From: Lycocorax pyrrhopterus obiensis
Lineage: Eukaryota; Chordata; Aves; Passeriformes; Paradisaeidae
Length of the DNA stretch: 64,000 nt
Direction of reading: 5' to 3'
Assembly (NCBI GenBank): GCA_014706295.1
Contig: JACSVZ010000001.1
Span: forward strand, 39,480,318-39,544,317
A model generated the notes under the pieces. The model did not search any database. It was not told where the DNA came from and saw only the letters and a program-made list of their open reading frames with translations. This document shows, in pieces, positions 33,287-45,351 of this stretch. Made by a program: the position numbers and the translations under genes. How positions within the stretch are numbered: the stretch's first letter is position 1; every line of letters begins with the position of its first letter.

Positions 33287-34060
33287 TTCTTCCTTCAAAT
33301 GGGCAGAGAAACGAGCATGCTGATTAACTTTGAAAAGCCTTAACCAGCCATAGGATGGTAAAAAGCACCCAAGGTGGTTCCTCTGATCGCCACGACATTG
33401 ATCAAGTAAAAGGCAGGCATGATAAAAGCGTGTTCTTCACACAGAAACAGCTATACCACCTTCCATATAGAGATTATGACAGAACTGCCATTTTTGTTGT
33501 AAAATGTTTGTGCTCCAAGGGGCAGAATACCTCAAGAAAATGCACTTTGCAACTGTTTATCGTGAGATGTCATACTATGTACCTTTTCTGAATCTGGAAA
33601 AGGTCACTGACCAAACCAGTCTTTCTTCCTTCAAGTATATAGTATTAAGGAAAACATTCAGTCATTATAACAACATCGTGGCTTATCAGAACAAGTAGAT
33701 GCTTTGGTCTTTAAGAAAAAAAGCTTTGTAAAAATAAACAGATGGCATCCATAATTAGCCCTGTGTGTGCTGTGAGTTTGTTTAGAGTTTCAGCATTTTA
33801 AGATGTTTTGACATAATTTTAATGACAAATCATCACTGAAACAAGCATCTATTCTTTGAAGGACAAAAGTGACATTGAAATGGGAATCTGATTATACAGT
33901 TTAAGGATGTACCTTTGGGATTCAATCTTGATTCTACCTAACACATGATACTCTCCAGCATGTCAAGCTTAATAACAGTATTTTGAGAATCTATGAAACA
34001 TCTCAGTGTCTATCCTGCAGTGTTAAATTGAAGCAATTCAATTTCTATTAAGACTTGAAG

Positions 34061-34093
34061 TTTCTATTAAAACTCCCTAAGTTTTAATAGAAA
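34061..34093. repeat. Perfect inverted repeat, 14-bp arms, 5-nt loop
   Basis: TTTCTATTAAAACT (34061-34074) and its exact reverse complement AGTTTTAATAGAAA (34080-34093) are separated by CCCTA. A partial direct copy of the left arm (ATTTCTATTAA) lies about 20 bp upstream at 34041. There is no flanking duplication or transposon terminus that I can identify. Confidence 0.9.
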
Positions 34094-37000
34094 GTTACTT
34101 ATCACACATTCATATTTGGACAACAGAACTTATTTTCCTACTTTGGAATTTAAGTTTTAAAATACTACCTTTGAGCTGAGAACACGTTCGGAATTTTAAC
34201 ATTCCAGATAATTAAAATACTTTTTATTTTTCCAAAGACATTTGCATTATTTAGTTATACTGCCATTTTTCTTGGATAGCAATTGGCATTCCAGATTCAA
34301 TAGCTTCATTGTTGTTTTCAGTTTTATTGTTGATGATCAAAATAAGATGGAATGTCTCTGAAAAGAAAAATATTTTTGTTGTTTGGTTCTTACGACTCAC
34401 AAACATTTATTTAATCCATTCTTCAATACAGATCTTTGACTTGGTCAATATTTTCTTCTGTTTCTTCAAAATACTCCCTTTGTGTCTCCACACAAAACAG
34501 CATTCAGAAAATATGTATAGGAAAAAATGTTGAGGGGGTTTTTTTGGGGTGGGGAGAAGTTGTTCTACTTTATTTTAGGACTCTGCTTCAACTACTACTA
34601 TTTAGGCATAACATAGACAATTCCAATCATTGCATTAATTTGGGGGACCAAATATATTTTAAATGCATTTTAATATTCATTAAGACTATCAGATGACCAA
34701 AATAGGGTAGAAAAGAACTTTAACCTTGAAATCTCTACAACAACTGTAACAGCGAATTGACTAAGGTAATTGTATCTGTATTATAAAATCACTCTTAAAA
34801 GCTAGACTTCAACCACTTCCCTCTTACTTTTCCACTTTCTACTTCAGGTGTCATTTTTATTCTGCCTGCCTGTTGTATTTTCTTCTATTCATTTTATGCT
34901 ATATCCCTTCTCCATCAACAGCCTTTACTTGCCAGTATGTGGAGACTAAGTCAAGCACTAAATTTTTCACGAGATGAATGCAAGTTTGCTCACAAATGGA
35001 GCTGAATCACACTCCATTGATCAACTCCTTTAACTTTAGGCCATACTCAGTTTTGCAGTCAGCTGATCCAAGATGTTGCCAGTGAAGCCCCAGCCATTAA
35101 AGAGCCAATGTTGGTATGGTTATATGACAGTGGCTACATTCACACATTATTGAGGTCCTCAACACAAAGGGCAAAACCAGACATGTCTGCAGCAAGCAAT
35201 CTACAGATTATAGCTGTATCAAGGCAGCTGTACCTTATTCTCAACAGGACAAGCAGAAAAATTGATCAGCAATAACTCTCGATTAATTAGCTGCCAAAAG
35301 TAACACCTTAATTGTCAGCTCCTTATACAAAGTCTGCTCGTAAAAGTTGGTAAGTCATCATTTCAATGCACTTAAGCACAACATAGACCTCCTTTAAAAT
35401 GTCTTACTCTCTGTAAAATGCTACTTATATTCCTGCTTTCAAGTCCACAAAGCTATACCTGCTACAACCAGCAACAGCTATACAGAGTAAAGGGAAAGTG
35501 CTTCCCCTTCATACCGGATCTACTACTCTTAAGACATATCACAGCAACCAGACTCCCCATGGGCATTGCAAGTGTTTTTGCTTCACTAACCCCTTCCCAT
35601 TTACACAGCAAGAGAAACTTGTGGCAAAGCCTGTCAGAAAATAATAATTATGTCCCAGTTCATAGATGGTGAAGCAGGTATTAAAGAGTTGGGGAACCTA
35701 CCAACATCACAATTCAGTTAGCATCCATCACCAGAACAGTATGGAAAGGCTCCTAGTTCTCCTCCTGTTCTGTGACTGCCAGTGGTTTTAAAGCTTTACC
35801 ATACTGGGGTTCATCCACAGCTACAAAAACAGTCATGCAGTTTTTATGGACAGTTGGAGCCAAGAGTTAAATTAGCGATGACTGCTCCCCTTGTATTCAG
35901 GGGAATAATTTCGGGACACATTTTTCTCAAGACTATCAAGGTACTCAGATCTAACAGCAAGCATTTCTGGACACTCACAGACCACTCTTGTCCCTGTGTG
36001 TATACGGCATCAAGTTACTCACACACCAGTTGGAACATTCAAGCACGCCACATCAGCCAAGAAAATCTAAATTTCAGTAGACTTAAAACTACAGCCTATG
36101 TCACCCCTACTACTGTAAGTCCCTAGTTGGTGTCATATACCCCTTTACATTTAGATAAATAATCTCAAAACTAACTTTCAACATACACCTCAGTTTCCAG
36201 GAAATGTGATTCACCTGGAGTCCCACAGGCTTTGCTGCTGCAGCCAAATCCAGTATCAATTGACCCAAACACACCAACTTTCAGATGCTTCTCAACCCCC
36301 TGTATTTCAGTAAGCCTGGTTTCTATTTCGGAGAACTGAACAGCAACAGAGGTGCACACATGTTCCGTTCTTCAGGCATGCGAGCTTCCTGACTACCATG
36401 AGCAGGAGCACGCTGGGGTCACACCTTTCTGCAAAACAGTTCACATGTACATGGGGTTTGGGAGCACACAGCAAAAAACAGCTTTTCATAAAGGCTACTG
36501 AAAAACAGACGATGGCTGGATTAATGTACATAATGAATGGAAAGCAGGAACACTTAACAGGCTAACTATAGACATTGTATATAACAACACTTGCTGTTTG
36601 TTTTCTGACTTATTAGTATACAATTGAAGAACTGAAGGCAACCAGACTACAAAAATTTCCATCAGCTAAGATGTTCAGGTAGACTTCTTTTATTGTTTCC
36701 CACGTAAGATGTACAAATAAAAACTAATGCACAGACAATCTGTACAAACTAATTTTTTAATCTTAGCCTATAACTTTGAAAAAGTATTTCATTTACTTCC
36801 TCATAGGAAGTTATATTCCAATAATCATTGACATAATTCTCAATTTTTTTTGCAAGGACTTGTTGCTACATTGTATAGGACAGACATATCTTATGTGGCC
36901 TATGAATTCTGAATCTTTTCCATGTTTTAGACAAATAGCACACACTTTAGGTCAACAAGTTAATTAGCTCACAATTTCAACATAACTTTCTCAATTAACA

Positions 37001-37683
37001 TCCGACACTTCAAAAAAATTTCTTTAAATTCAGTAATTCTACACAATTTCCTTTCCACTACATACTCCCTGTAAGAAAATAAAGAAACTAGCATCCACAA
37101 AACCAGTACTTTCTTTCCTAAAGACGCAATTCCTGCTTTTACTGTATTTAGCTGCAGTATTAAAGCCTTCTCAGAACACTTCATTCAAGATGGCTCTGGT
37201 CACACTGCAGCTATTCTTTGGTTTGCTTTACATCAAATTCACCAAAGCAAAGAAACTAATGTATTCTTTGAAGAACGACCTTTTGTTTCTCTACTTATTA
37301 AGTAGTCTCCTCTTTCTCTACTTTTTTAAATAGTATTTTATGAGAGTTACATGGGAATGTAGTCTCTAAGATATCACTCCATGCCTTGGCAGCACTGTTA
37401 ATGGCATCTTTCAGATTCAATGACTTACACAAACAATGTTGTTCTCTTCTGTCAACAACAATTAGCAATGCTTTTCTGTAGTTCTTTTGGGAAGCCTGAA
37501 AAGCACACAACCAGTAGCTACATAATGGAAGTTGCATTAGGAGGCAAGAATGTGGCAAAAATTTGGTTAACTGTTGTCGGCTGACCCTCTTGTGTGAAGA
37601 AGTGTTGTTTGGCAGCAAAATCACCTTTTCTTTTGGTTCTAAAAGTGGCCATGAACAGCTGGTATAAACTGTGTGCAGAACGG

Positions 37684-37751
37684 ATTCTGGTGGGCTTAGC
37701 GGATTGGTAATGGGATAAGAGACCTTTCACCTTTAGGTCAGTAGTTCAAAC
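37684..37751 (+). repeat. Possible tRNA-derived (SINE-like) scrap
   Basis: TTAGCGGATTGGT near 37697 resembles a polymerase III A box but is one base short. AGTTCAAACTC near 37741 resembles a B box (GGTTCGANTCC). The spacing of about 44 bp fits tRNA-derived promoters. I cannot fold a full cloverleaf and see no A-rich tail, so this is at best a decayed SINE head and may be chance. Confidence 0.3.
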
Positions 37752-40700
37752 TCAGCCCAGGTTAGCAGCAATTGAAAGTCTTTACCATCTGACACTGTTC
37801 GTTAGACTGTTTAAAATGACTGAAGCAAAGTGTTGTCACAGTAAAACAAGATTCCAGTATTAAGAAATATGAAGAGTCTCAGCAAACAGCAGAAACAGTA
37901 GCTTGAGACTTTACTTTGAAATCCCATCATTCTGACTTCATAGAAATCTACTCCTCTAACCCCTGAGAGCCCCTTTCCCTGCTCCCATACTCCTGCCCAC
38001 CTATCACAAGTCATCCTCCAGGCAGCTCCGCACAACCAAGACAGCAAAATCACCGCTTGCCATCCCATGGCTCTGCTAATGGACACCAAAGTCACCACCT
38101 CCCTATAGTTTTAGGTGGCAATCCAGACTCAGCTCATCACTGCTATTTGTATTCTGTTCCTACTGTTATATATAGTGCAGCTGCAATATTTTCCAGCACT
38201 TCTGTCCTCCACTAGGCAAACACGTAGCAGGTGCTGACTCGTGATGTGCAACAGAATACAGATACCATTAAGAGGCTGTTAGAACCAGGAGTTTATAAGC
38301 AGAGCAGCTCCAAACCATCAGCAACAGGATTCCTACCTACTTTTAGACATTTTCTAACCACACTTTTTATATTTTCATGAGTGGAGGAACATGAGAAAGA
38401 AAGACATGCTGCATGTAAAAATTCTTCCCATCTTTTACACTACTCACAGCCAGTTTTGCACAAAGACAGCTCTGGAATATATAATTTTCCAAAGGTCAGT
38501 AAAATCTGATGAAAACCCAGAAAGTGATAAACGAAAGTCTTAGCACTGGGTAATGTTTTATAGGTCTATAGAAGGTTATTTACCTTCATTTTATGCCTTA
38601 GAATCAAGTTACTTTAAAAGAACTTAAAAACATTTACATAAAATACTCTCACAACAATTAACTGTAAACTAAAACCATAGGTATGCCATTTGCTCTCAGC
38701 AAAGCTCTTACAAACACATCAGATTATTCTACAAAATTAATTTTTATTCCCTAAAAAGTTGTGACAAAAATACTCAAACTATCACATGAAGAGAAAACCT
38801 ACTGCTACCAAAATTACCATACTTCTCTACTCCAGTCTACACAAATGATCATTTCAATTACATTAAGCAAACTTAGTCACGTTTTGAGGACGAAGAGAGT
38901 ACTCACTTGTTATTTAAATCACACAACTCATGAGGGAGGCAGAAGGTTGGGAACATGCCCGAGACTCAAACATACCAATTGTATTGAGGGTAAGTGCTCA
39001 ATTCACATAGCTCATCGTACATTTCTCAGTTATTCTCTAGCCAACAAGGGATGCTTCTCATTTCAAGGTACTACAAACATCTAAAATATGGGACATTTTC
39101 CCTTTGCTGTCACTAACTGATTCAAGTGTAGGAAGCTTAGTTACACCACATGCACATGTCTTAACAGATATTTTTTAAGTACGGACCATAGACTTCCTTC
39201 ATATAAAGTCCAAGAGGAACACCTCTTATCTTCCAGTGAAGAAAATAAGAAACTTTTCTGGCCAAAGCCAGCACTTCTGAAATACCTTAAGAGATTTTGA
39301 CATAATTTGGAAGTCAGAAAGGCTATCAGTCTAAGAGGTCTTTTTATTTATTTACTTTTTATTTATTGCAAAGCTCTTGATAAGTTGTTTTGGACCATGA
39401 CTGCCCTTGATTAGGCTGATGACAACTAGGTAACAGAAAACACACCACACTATGAGCAGCTATAAAGAATCACATATTCAACACCTGATCTACCTCAATT
39501 TTAACAGTGGTAACTGCCTGAAAACCGCTGCAAAAGTGCCCTAAATGACACTGTACAGAAGTTCTCCGGTAGCTGCTAGGGCAGACATCTCTACGTTCTC
39601 TTGTGGAAAGTAAGAACAACTAGTTTTACTATGCAATTATCCAATCTTCAATCTTATGTCTCATACTTACCAGCTAGCCTCTGAAAGATGGCAGAAAAGC
39701 AGATACAACAAAAAGAACATTGCCAACAGCAAATAATAAGCCATTCTACCTGAATCACTTAGAGGCAGTAAAACATCTGTAACAAATTTGTGTAGCATAC
39801 AAGAGACACAATGGAGCTGATTCACCAATTTTTTTTGCTTCCCAATCTCGTATAGTATTCCAGCAACACTTAAAACAAAAACCAAATAAAATACAAACTT
39901 CCTTCAAGGTGCTATTTACACTTTTTTTGTGTAACTATACAACAGAAAAGGTATATTCCCAAAGAGTTCCCCAAAAAAACAGCAAAGTAACAATACAACT
40001 CTGATTACTGCAAAATAATTTACCGAAAGACTGAAAGGCATCCAAAAGATACACCAGAGGGAAGGAGGGGAGAAATCTACAGGCAGTACAAAATACTGGA
40101 CACAGTTCAGTTAGCAAATATATTCTGAAGTCTGTATCTAAAATAAAAATGCTACAGTGATCTCATCAGAGAATGCTGAAACATTAAAACAGACAGAAAA
40201 TTACATAATTTAGTAGAAATGTTCTGATGATGTTGACAGGTAGCTGTGTCTAATGCACGCTGACAAATATTTTAAGAGGATCATTTCTGGATCAGACACC
40301 CATCATTTTGGAAAGTTCTTCCAGCTGTGGAGTGTTCAGCGAGAACAAGGCAAGTGAGTCTGTTAGTCACTGATCATAGTTAGGAGATGCAAAAGGAAAA
40401 AAAAGACTGAAGCAAAACAGGGACATCTGGAGACTATCCTGGTCCTGAAGTTAAAGCTGGACAGGCTTTATTTGAGTTTCTAGGTTTGGCTCTTAACAGT
40501 AGGGAGGAAGTGCAATATGGTAGTTGCATAACTGTTAGCTGAACTGAAAGTAAAGCTTGAGACTTGGGAGAACTGAGGGATCAATTGGGTAAGACTGTGG
40601 AAAAATCATAGAAAATTACTACTCCAGAGTGAAGCTGAAATGCTAATTAGAGACAATACACAGTCAGGACAGAGGAAGTAAAGAATATCTAAACAAGTGG

Positions 40701-42301
40701 TCTAATTTAAGATTAGTAAATTTCAAGAGTTGGAAAGAACGAGTTTGCTATTATATGGGATTGTCAAACTGCTTAGACTATATTTCAAAAGGAGTCTAAA
40801 GTCCTTAAAGACGTAATTGTGAAAGATTTCTTCCTGCATACGTGGAGACCTTAGAAATTTGGGACTACAAACACGTACCACTGGGTATTGTAGGGGGAAG
40901 ACACTGCAAAACAGCAAAGATAATGTCTTAAAAACAAACCACAAAAAGGAGTCCAAGGATATTCCATCACTAATTCCATTTAGGAAATCACGGTAAATAA
41001 TACTACAGCAAGGAAATGGTTTTGAAGTTCTGGTGGGTTATGCAGAAAACCATAAATTAATTTTCTTCTATGTAAACAAGAACATGAAGTCACTGAAGAA
41101 ACGTTGGCTAAAAAACTACAATATCGGGAAAAGAGTAAATATGAGCAAAGTGAGAGAATTCTTCATAATATTTTAATGAACTACACATTGTCAATAACCA
41201 CTACCCCCACTAACTGAATCTAAGGTAGACCTGATAGTGCCCAGCATGTGAAGTGACTGCCATAGCTAATTCCAAAACCATTGCTGTCCTGCAAGGCAAG
41301 AAAAATTTACCAGCAGCCTTCCCCTGGCACAGAAGATTGCAACATCCCCCAAAGTCTCCTTAACTTCTTTACCCAAAGCATAAATTTACCTAGATTATAA
41401 ATTTACCCAGTTATCACAAAAGGTCATGCAAAGATGTCAGATCACGAGGATCTCTTTACACTCTATCATTGCCCACATGTACAAGCAGCACACAGGACAT
41501 AACCCTAACGAAATGTAGCTAAAGCAGAATGAGAAGCTTATCAAACTGGTGCTTGATTCCGTATTTGTCTTTCTGATGTAATTTAACAAAGTGAAAAAAG
41601 GAGGATAGAGGCAATGGAATGAACTTGCTTACAGGTTGAACACTCCTCCAATCTTCAGGAATAATATCCAGACTTCAAGTTATATATTTGTTTTCTTAGC
41701 TTATGACCAGAAATCCATCAAATATTAAAAAAAGCGGTAGAGGGGGTTTTCCATAAAACACTGTTCATCTGTTCACTTGCTGTGTACATTAGAACAGCTT
41801 CTACCGACTACATGAGTTGTCACAAAAATCCTACACCGTGTCAGCATGCTTTTTACAGTTGCATTCAAGTCACAATTTCAATCATATGCAGATTGCTAGT
41901 GTTTTTATTGCTGATATACACATATAGTTTCAATCACCCTCCTAGAGAAACTCAGCAAGTGATCATCAAAGTGTAAAAAATAAGAAAGAAACTTCAGGGA
42001 CCAGTAGGGGAATGCCTCAGAGCACAGTGGCTAGCCACTTACTGTGAACTCACAGTGGCACTTACCAGTGACCTTTTGCAAGGTCTTTAGGTCAAGTGTA
42101 ACAAAGAGCAAAAGCTCCAAACGTTAACTTGAGTGCTATGCAAGCGCTCACTGCTGCAAAGTCTTGCATAGGCAGGCTTATTTCAGTGAGTAGATGTTTT
42201 AAGTTCAGTGGGAAGTGCTCACATACATCAAGACACTTATGCTTAAATCTTTGCAGGAGGAGACCCTTGAATACGGGAGAAGGTTATGGTCTGTTTATTT
42301 A

Positions 42302-42517
<216 letters not shown>

Positions 42518-44865
42518 TTAGTTAAAAAACAATAATTATTCAATCATTTAATCTTCTGTTTAAACTATGGTCAAAAGAGGACAGCATCATTACTTAAGTT
42601 ATGAAAACATGTCAAGACTGTTAAATGTATCTCTTTACATTTATATTACCCCTAAGTAGATACACTGCATGCTTTACAATTATTACTAATGCACAGGAAA
42701 TTCAGGATAAATAACCATATTCTCTAAAATATAAAATAACAGAACCCAACACTCCTTGAACAGTCAGATCTATAACAATGCAAATTAAATGAAAAAAAGA
42801 CAAACAAACTGATGCAACCTTAGAAGACATATTTATTATCCACATTAATTTCAATACATTCTTTTCCACGAATCTTGGACACACTCAAGCGCACCCAAAG
42901 AGCAGCTCAGCTACCACCTTGGAAGCCACTGTGAACACTGCCCAAATGCCAAGGTCTCTCATTCTAAGGAGAGCACCACACCACTTCCACTACGCCAGTG
43001 AATTGAAAGACTGTGGACATCTTTCTGGAAATAACACATTCTGCTTGTTATTCTCCTCTACCATAAATTCAGATTTAGATTAACCTATGCAGATTAATTA
43101 GATACATATATATTTGTGGTATTCCACCAAAGCCTTGAAACCAGTTGCCCCTAAAACTGATACATTGATTTTCAATGCAAGAACATGTAGCTGTTCATCT
43201 TACATAAGCTTGTAAATACACTTATTATTTATATTTCTGATTTGACTTACATTAGGCACACAACTCAGCTATCATTTTAAAAGTACTTTTTTAAGGGAAT
43301 AAACAGTCACTTCCACCTTACCTCTAAGTTACTCTTTAAAACTAAAACACCAAGTGTTACATACTTCTTGAGATGGGTTCAACAGTGGGCCCTAATTCTG
43401 CAAAGGAGCACTCAGGAGCCTTCACCTATCTAAAGTGGCCCCAAAGCCAGTGAAGCTCCATCTGGAGCCCTGGACTGCACTCAGACAGAAGCCAGTGCAG
43501 GCAGGACTCATCTTTCAGCACTTACTGGGTTGTTTTTCACTGAGACCTGAACTCACAGAAGAGCTAAAGACTTCCGCCACAACAATCCATACTTGACATG
43601 ACACGAGAAGTGAGCAAATATCTAGGCAAAATAGGAGACAGTGGAATCCTTTTCTTTACTGGAAAAGTGCTACTTCACACCTTTGTCCTTTCAGTGCCCA
43701 CAGAGGCAGATTCTGATGGACCATAAGGCAGGCACTTTCAGAATTTAGGAAAAAATTTCTTTCTTGGCAAACATTGGGACCAACAGGAAATGGAAGTCAA
43801 GTCTCATTCCAAGAAAGCTGTATCAGATCCTACATCAGATGAAAGGGAAGATCAGAAGACATAAAAAGGGTGTCATACCTATAAGAATAGGCACTGGTAA
43901 ATGTAAAATAGTTTCATAGTATTTCTTATTTTGATTCGGTAAGAGGATAATACATTACCTGAAATCAACAATCTATAATTCAGTGTGGAGTTTCTGCAGG
44001 GCTTTGATCATGAAAGGTCAATGAGTGGCTTATGAAGAACAAAACCTTCTCAATATCAGCTTCATACTGTATTTCTAGAATAACCATTATTACTTCTCAT
44101 GTAGATGAAAGACAGTTACTCCCCTTCATTACAGTGGTGTCTTCCCTACACTTGTTAAATGTAGGTCTGAGATCTCACTGTTCACCTCCTGCTGCAGCCA
44201 GAGAATGGAACACAGGTGTCACATCGCTAAACTTCATCTCTGCCACACAGTTAAGCTTTACATTCTGAAATAACTGGATCATCCCTACCATTGCCTAGGT
44301 TAATTAACCAAAGTTTTCATATTCCCCTCTGCTGCTTTATCTTTCAAATACGTTGTTTCTCCCTTTTTTAACAGCACACCTTTTATAACCAAAATAACTC
44401 TTCTCCAATCTTATTAGGCATCACTTGAAAACATAGCATTTTAAACCTGACTTCAAATCTTTTTCTCACACATAGACCTGTTTTTCTTTAGACCAAACAG
44501 CTCCTATGGCAGCACAAAGGCTACAAAATAAAAAGGAGTCACAAAATAAAAGCATCAAAAAGAAAAAATAAGTCAGACCTGACACTTCATTCATAAGACC
44601 TTCATTAAGTTATTGTAAAGTTAATCAAAGGGAATACAGTTGGTTTGTCACGTTGTTTCTACAGCCAGAGAGATGAACCACGAGGGCAAGATGTTACCTC
44701 TCCACTTCCAGTTCATCAGATAAGGTTTCCCAAAATACCCCTATCACCTTCACTCACAGACAAGGTTGAGATTTTGAAAAATACAAATTCTAACCATCAG
44801 TGGAAATTTACTGCTCAGTTTGGACAAAAAAAAATAAATGATCAATAACCCTCACCCTTCTTCGA

Positions 44866-44870
44866 AGATT
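44866..44870. repeat. 5-bp target-site duplication, left copy (AGATT)
   Basis: It directly precedes the TG of the solo LTR and matches 45347-45351 exactly. Confidence 0.85.
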
Positions 44871-45346
44871 TGTCCTAGGTTACAATATAGATGTATTAAG
44901 TATTCTATTACCACCAGCTGTGGGCCATTAGCTGTTATCGCCTGCTAATGACCCACCCCTGATAACAGACAATGGGCCATCAAGAAACCACCACATGACT
45001 CATGGACTTATCTCATCCTATTGTGAGATGCTCCACCCAGGAGGGAGGAGCCAAGCATTCCCACCTGGATATAACCTGCCCTTAGACCTGCCTACCTTAG
45101 CCCTGTCTACTGGGTTACCAGAGGACAAGAGCTATCACTGGACCTTCAGCTGGAGATTAGACCTTCCATAGGATCAACCGAACTACTTCATTTGGACTGC
45201 TACCACCACCCTAACAGGGTGTCAGGTTGTATCTATCTGACTTTATCAGTGCTTTTCCTTATATTATTTCACTTATTTCTAATTTTTTCCTATTAATTTT
45301 AATCCTGACTTGTGATCTCCCACTGGTTTGTTTTCAAACCAATACA
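44871..45346 (+). mobile_element. Solo LTR of an avian endogenous retrovirus
   Basis: This 476-bp element starts TGTCCTAGGTTACAATATAG and ends AAACCAATACA, so it has TG...CA ends. It is flanked by an exact 5-bp duplication AGATT (44866-44870 and 45347-45351). A TATA-like GATATAAC at 45068-45075, inside a more GC-rich stretch (CCAGGAGGGAGGAGCC upstream), suggests the U3 promoter and plus orientation. A pyrimidine- and T-rich section follows. No viral coding sequence or second LTR is present. The 5-bp duplication fits a class III (ERVL) type. I did not assign a named family. Confidence 0.85.
45068..45075 (+). promoter_or_regulatory. TATA-like box of the solo LTR
   Basis: GATATAAC about 200 bp into the LTR, just after GC-rich sequence, placed as expected for a U3 promoter. 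Present activity is unknown. Confidence 0.45.
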
Positions 45347-45351
45347 AGATT
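45347..45351. repeat. 5-bp target-site duplication, right copy (AGATT)
   Basis: It directly follows the CA end of the solo LTR and matches 44866-44870. Confidence 0.85.

Noticed and set aside
43376..43530. GGGCCCTAATTCTGCAAAGG phrase resembling an old amniote repeat
   Set aside because: Only one short phrase fits, and neither boundary nor strand could be supported.
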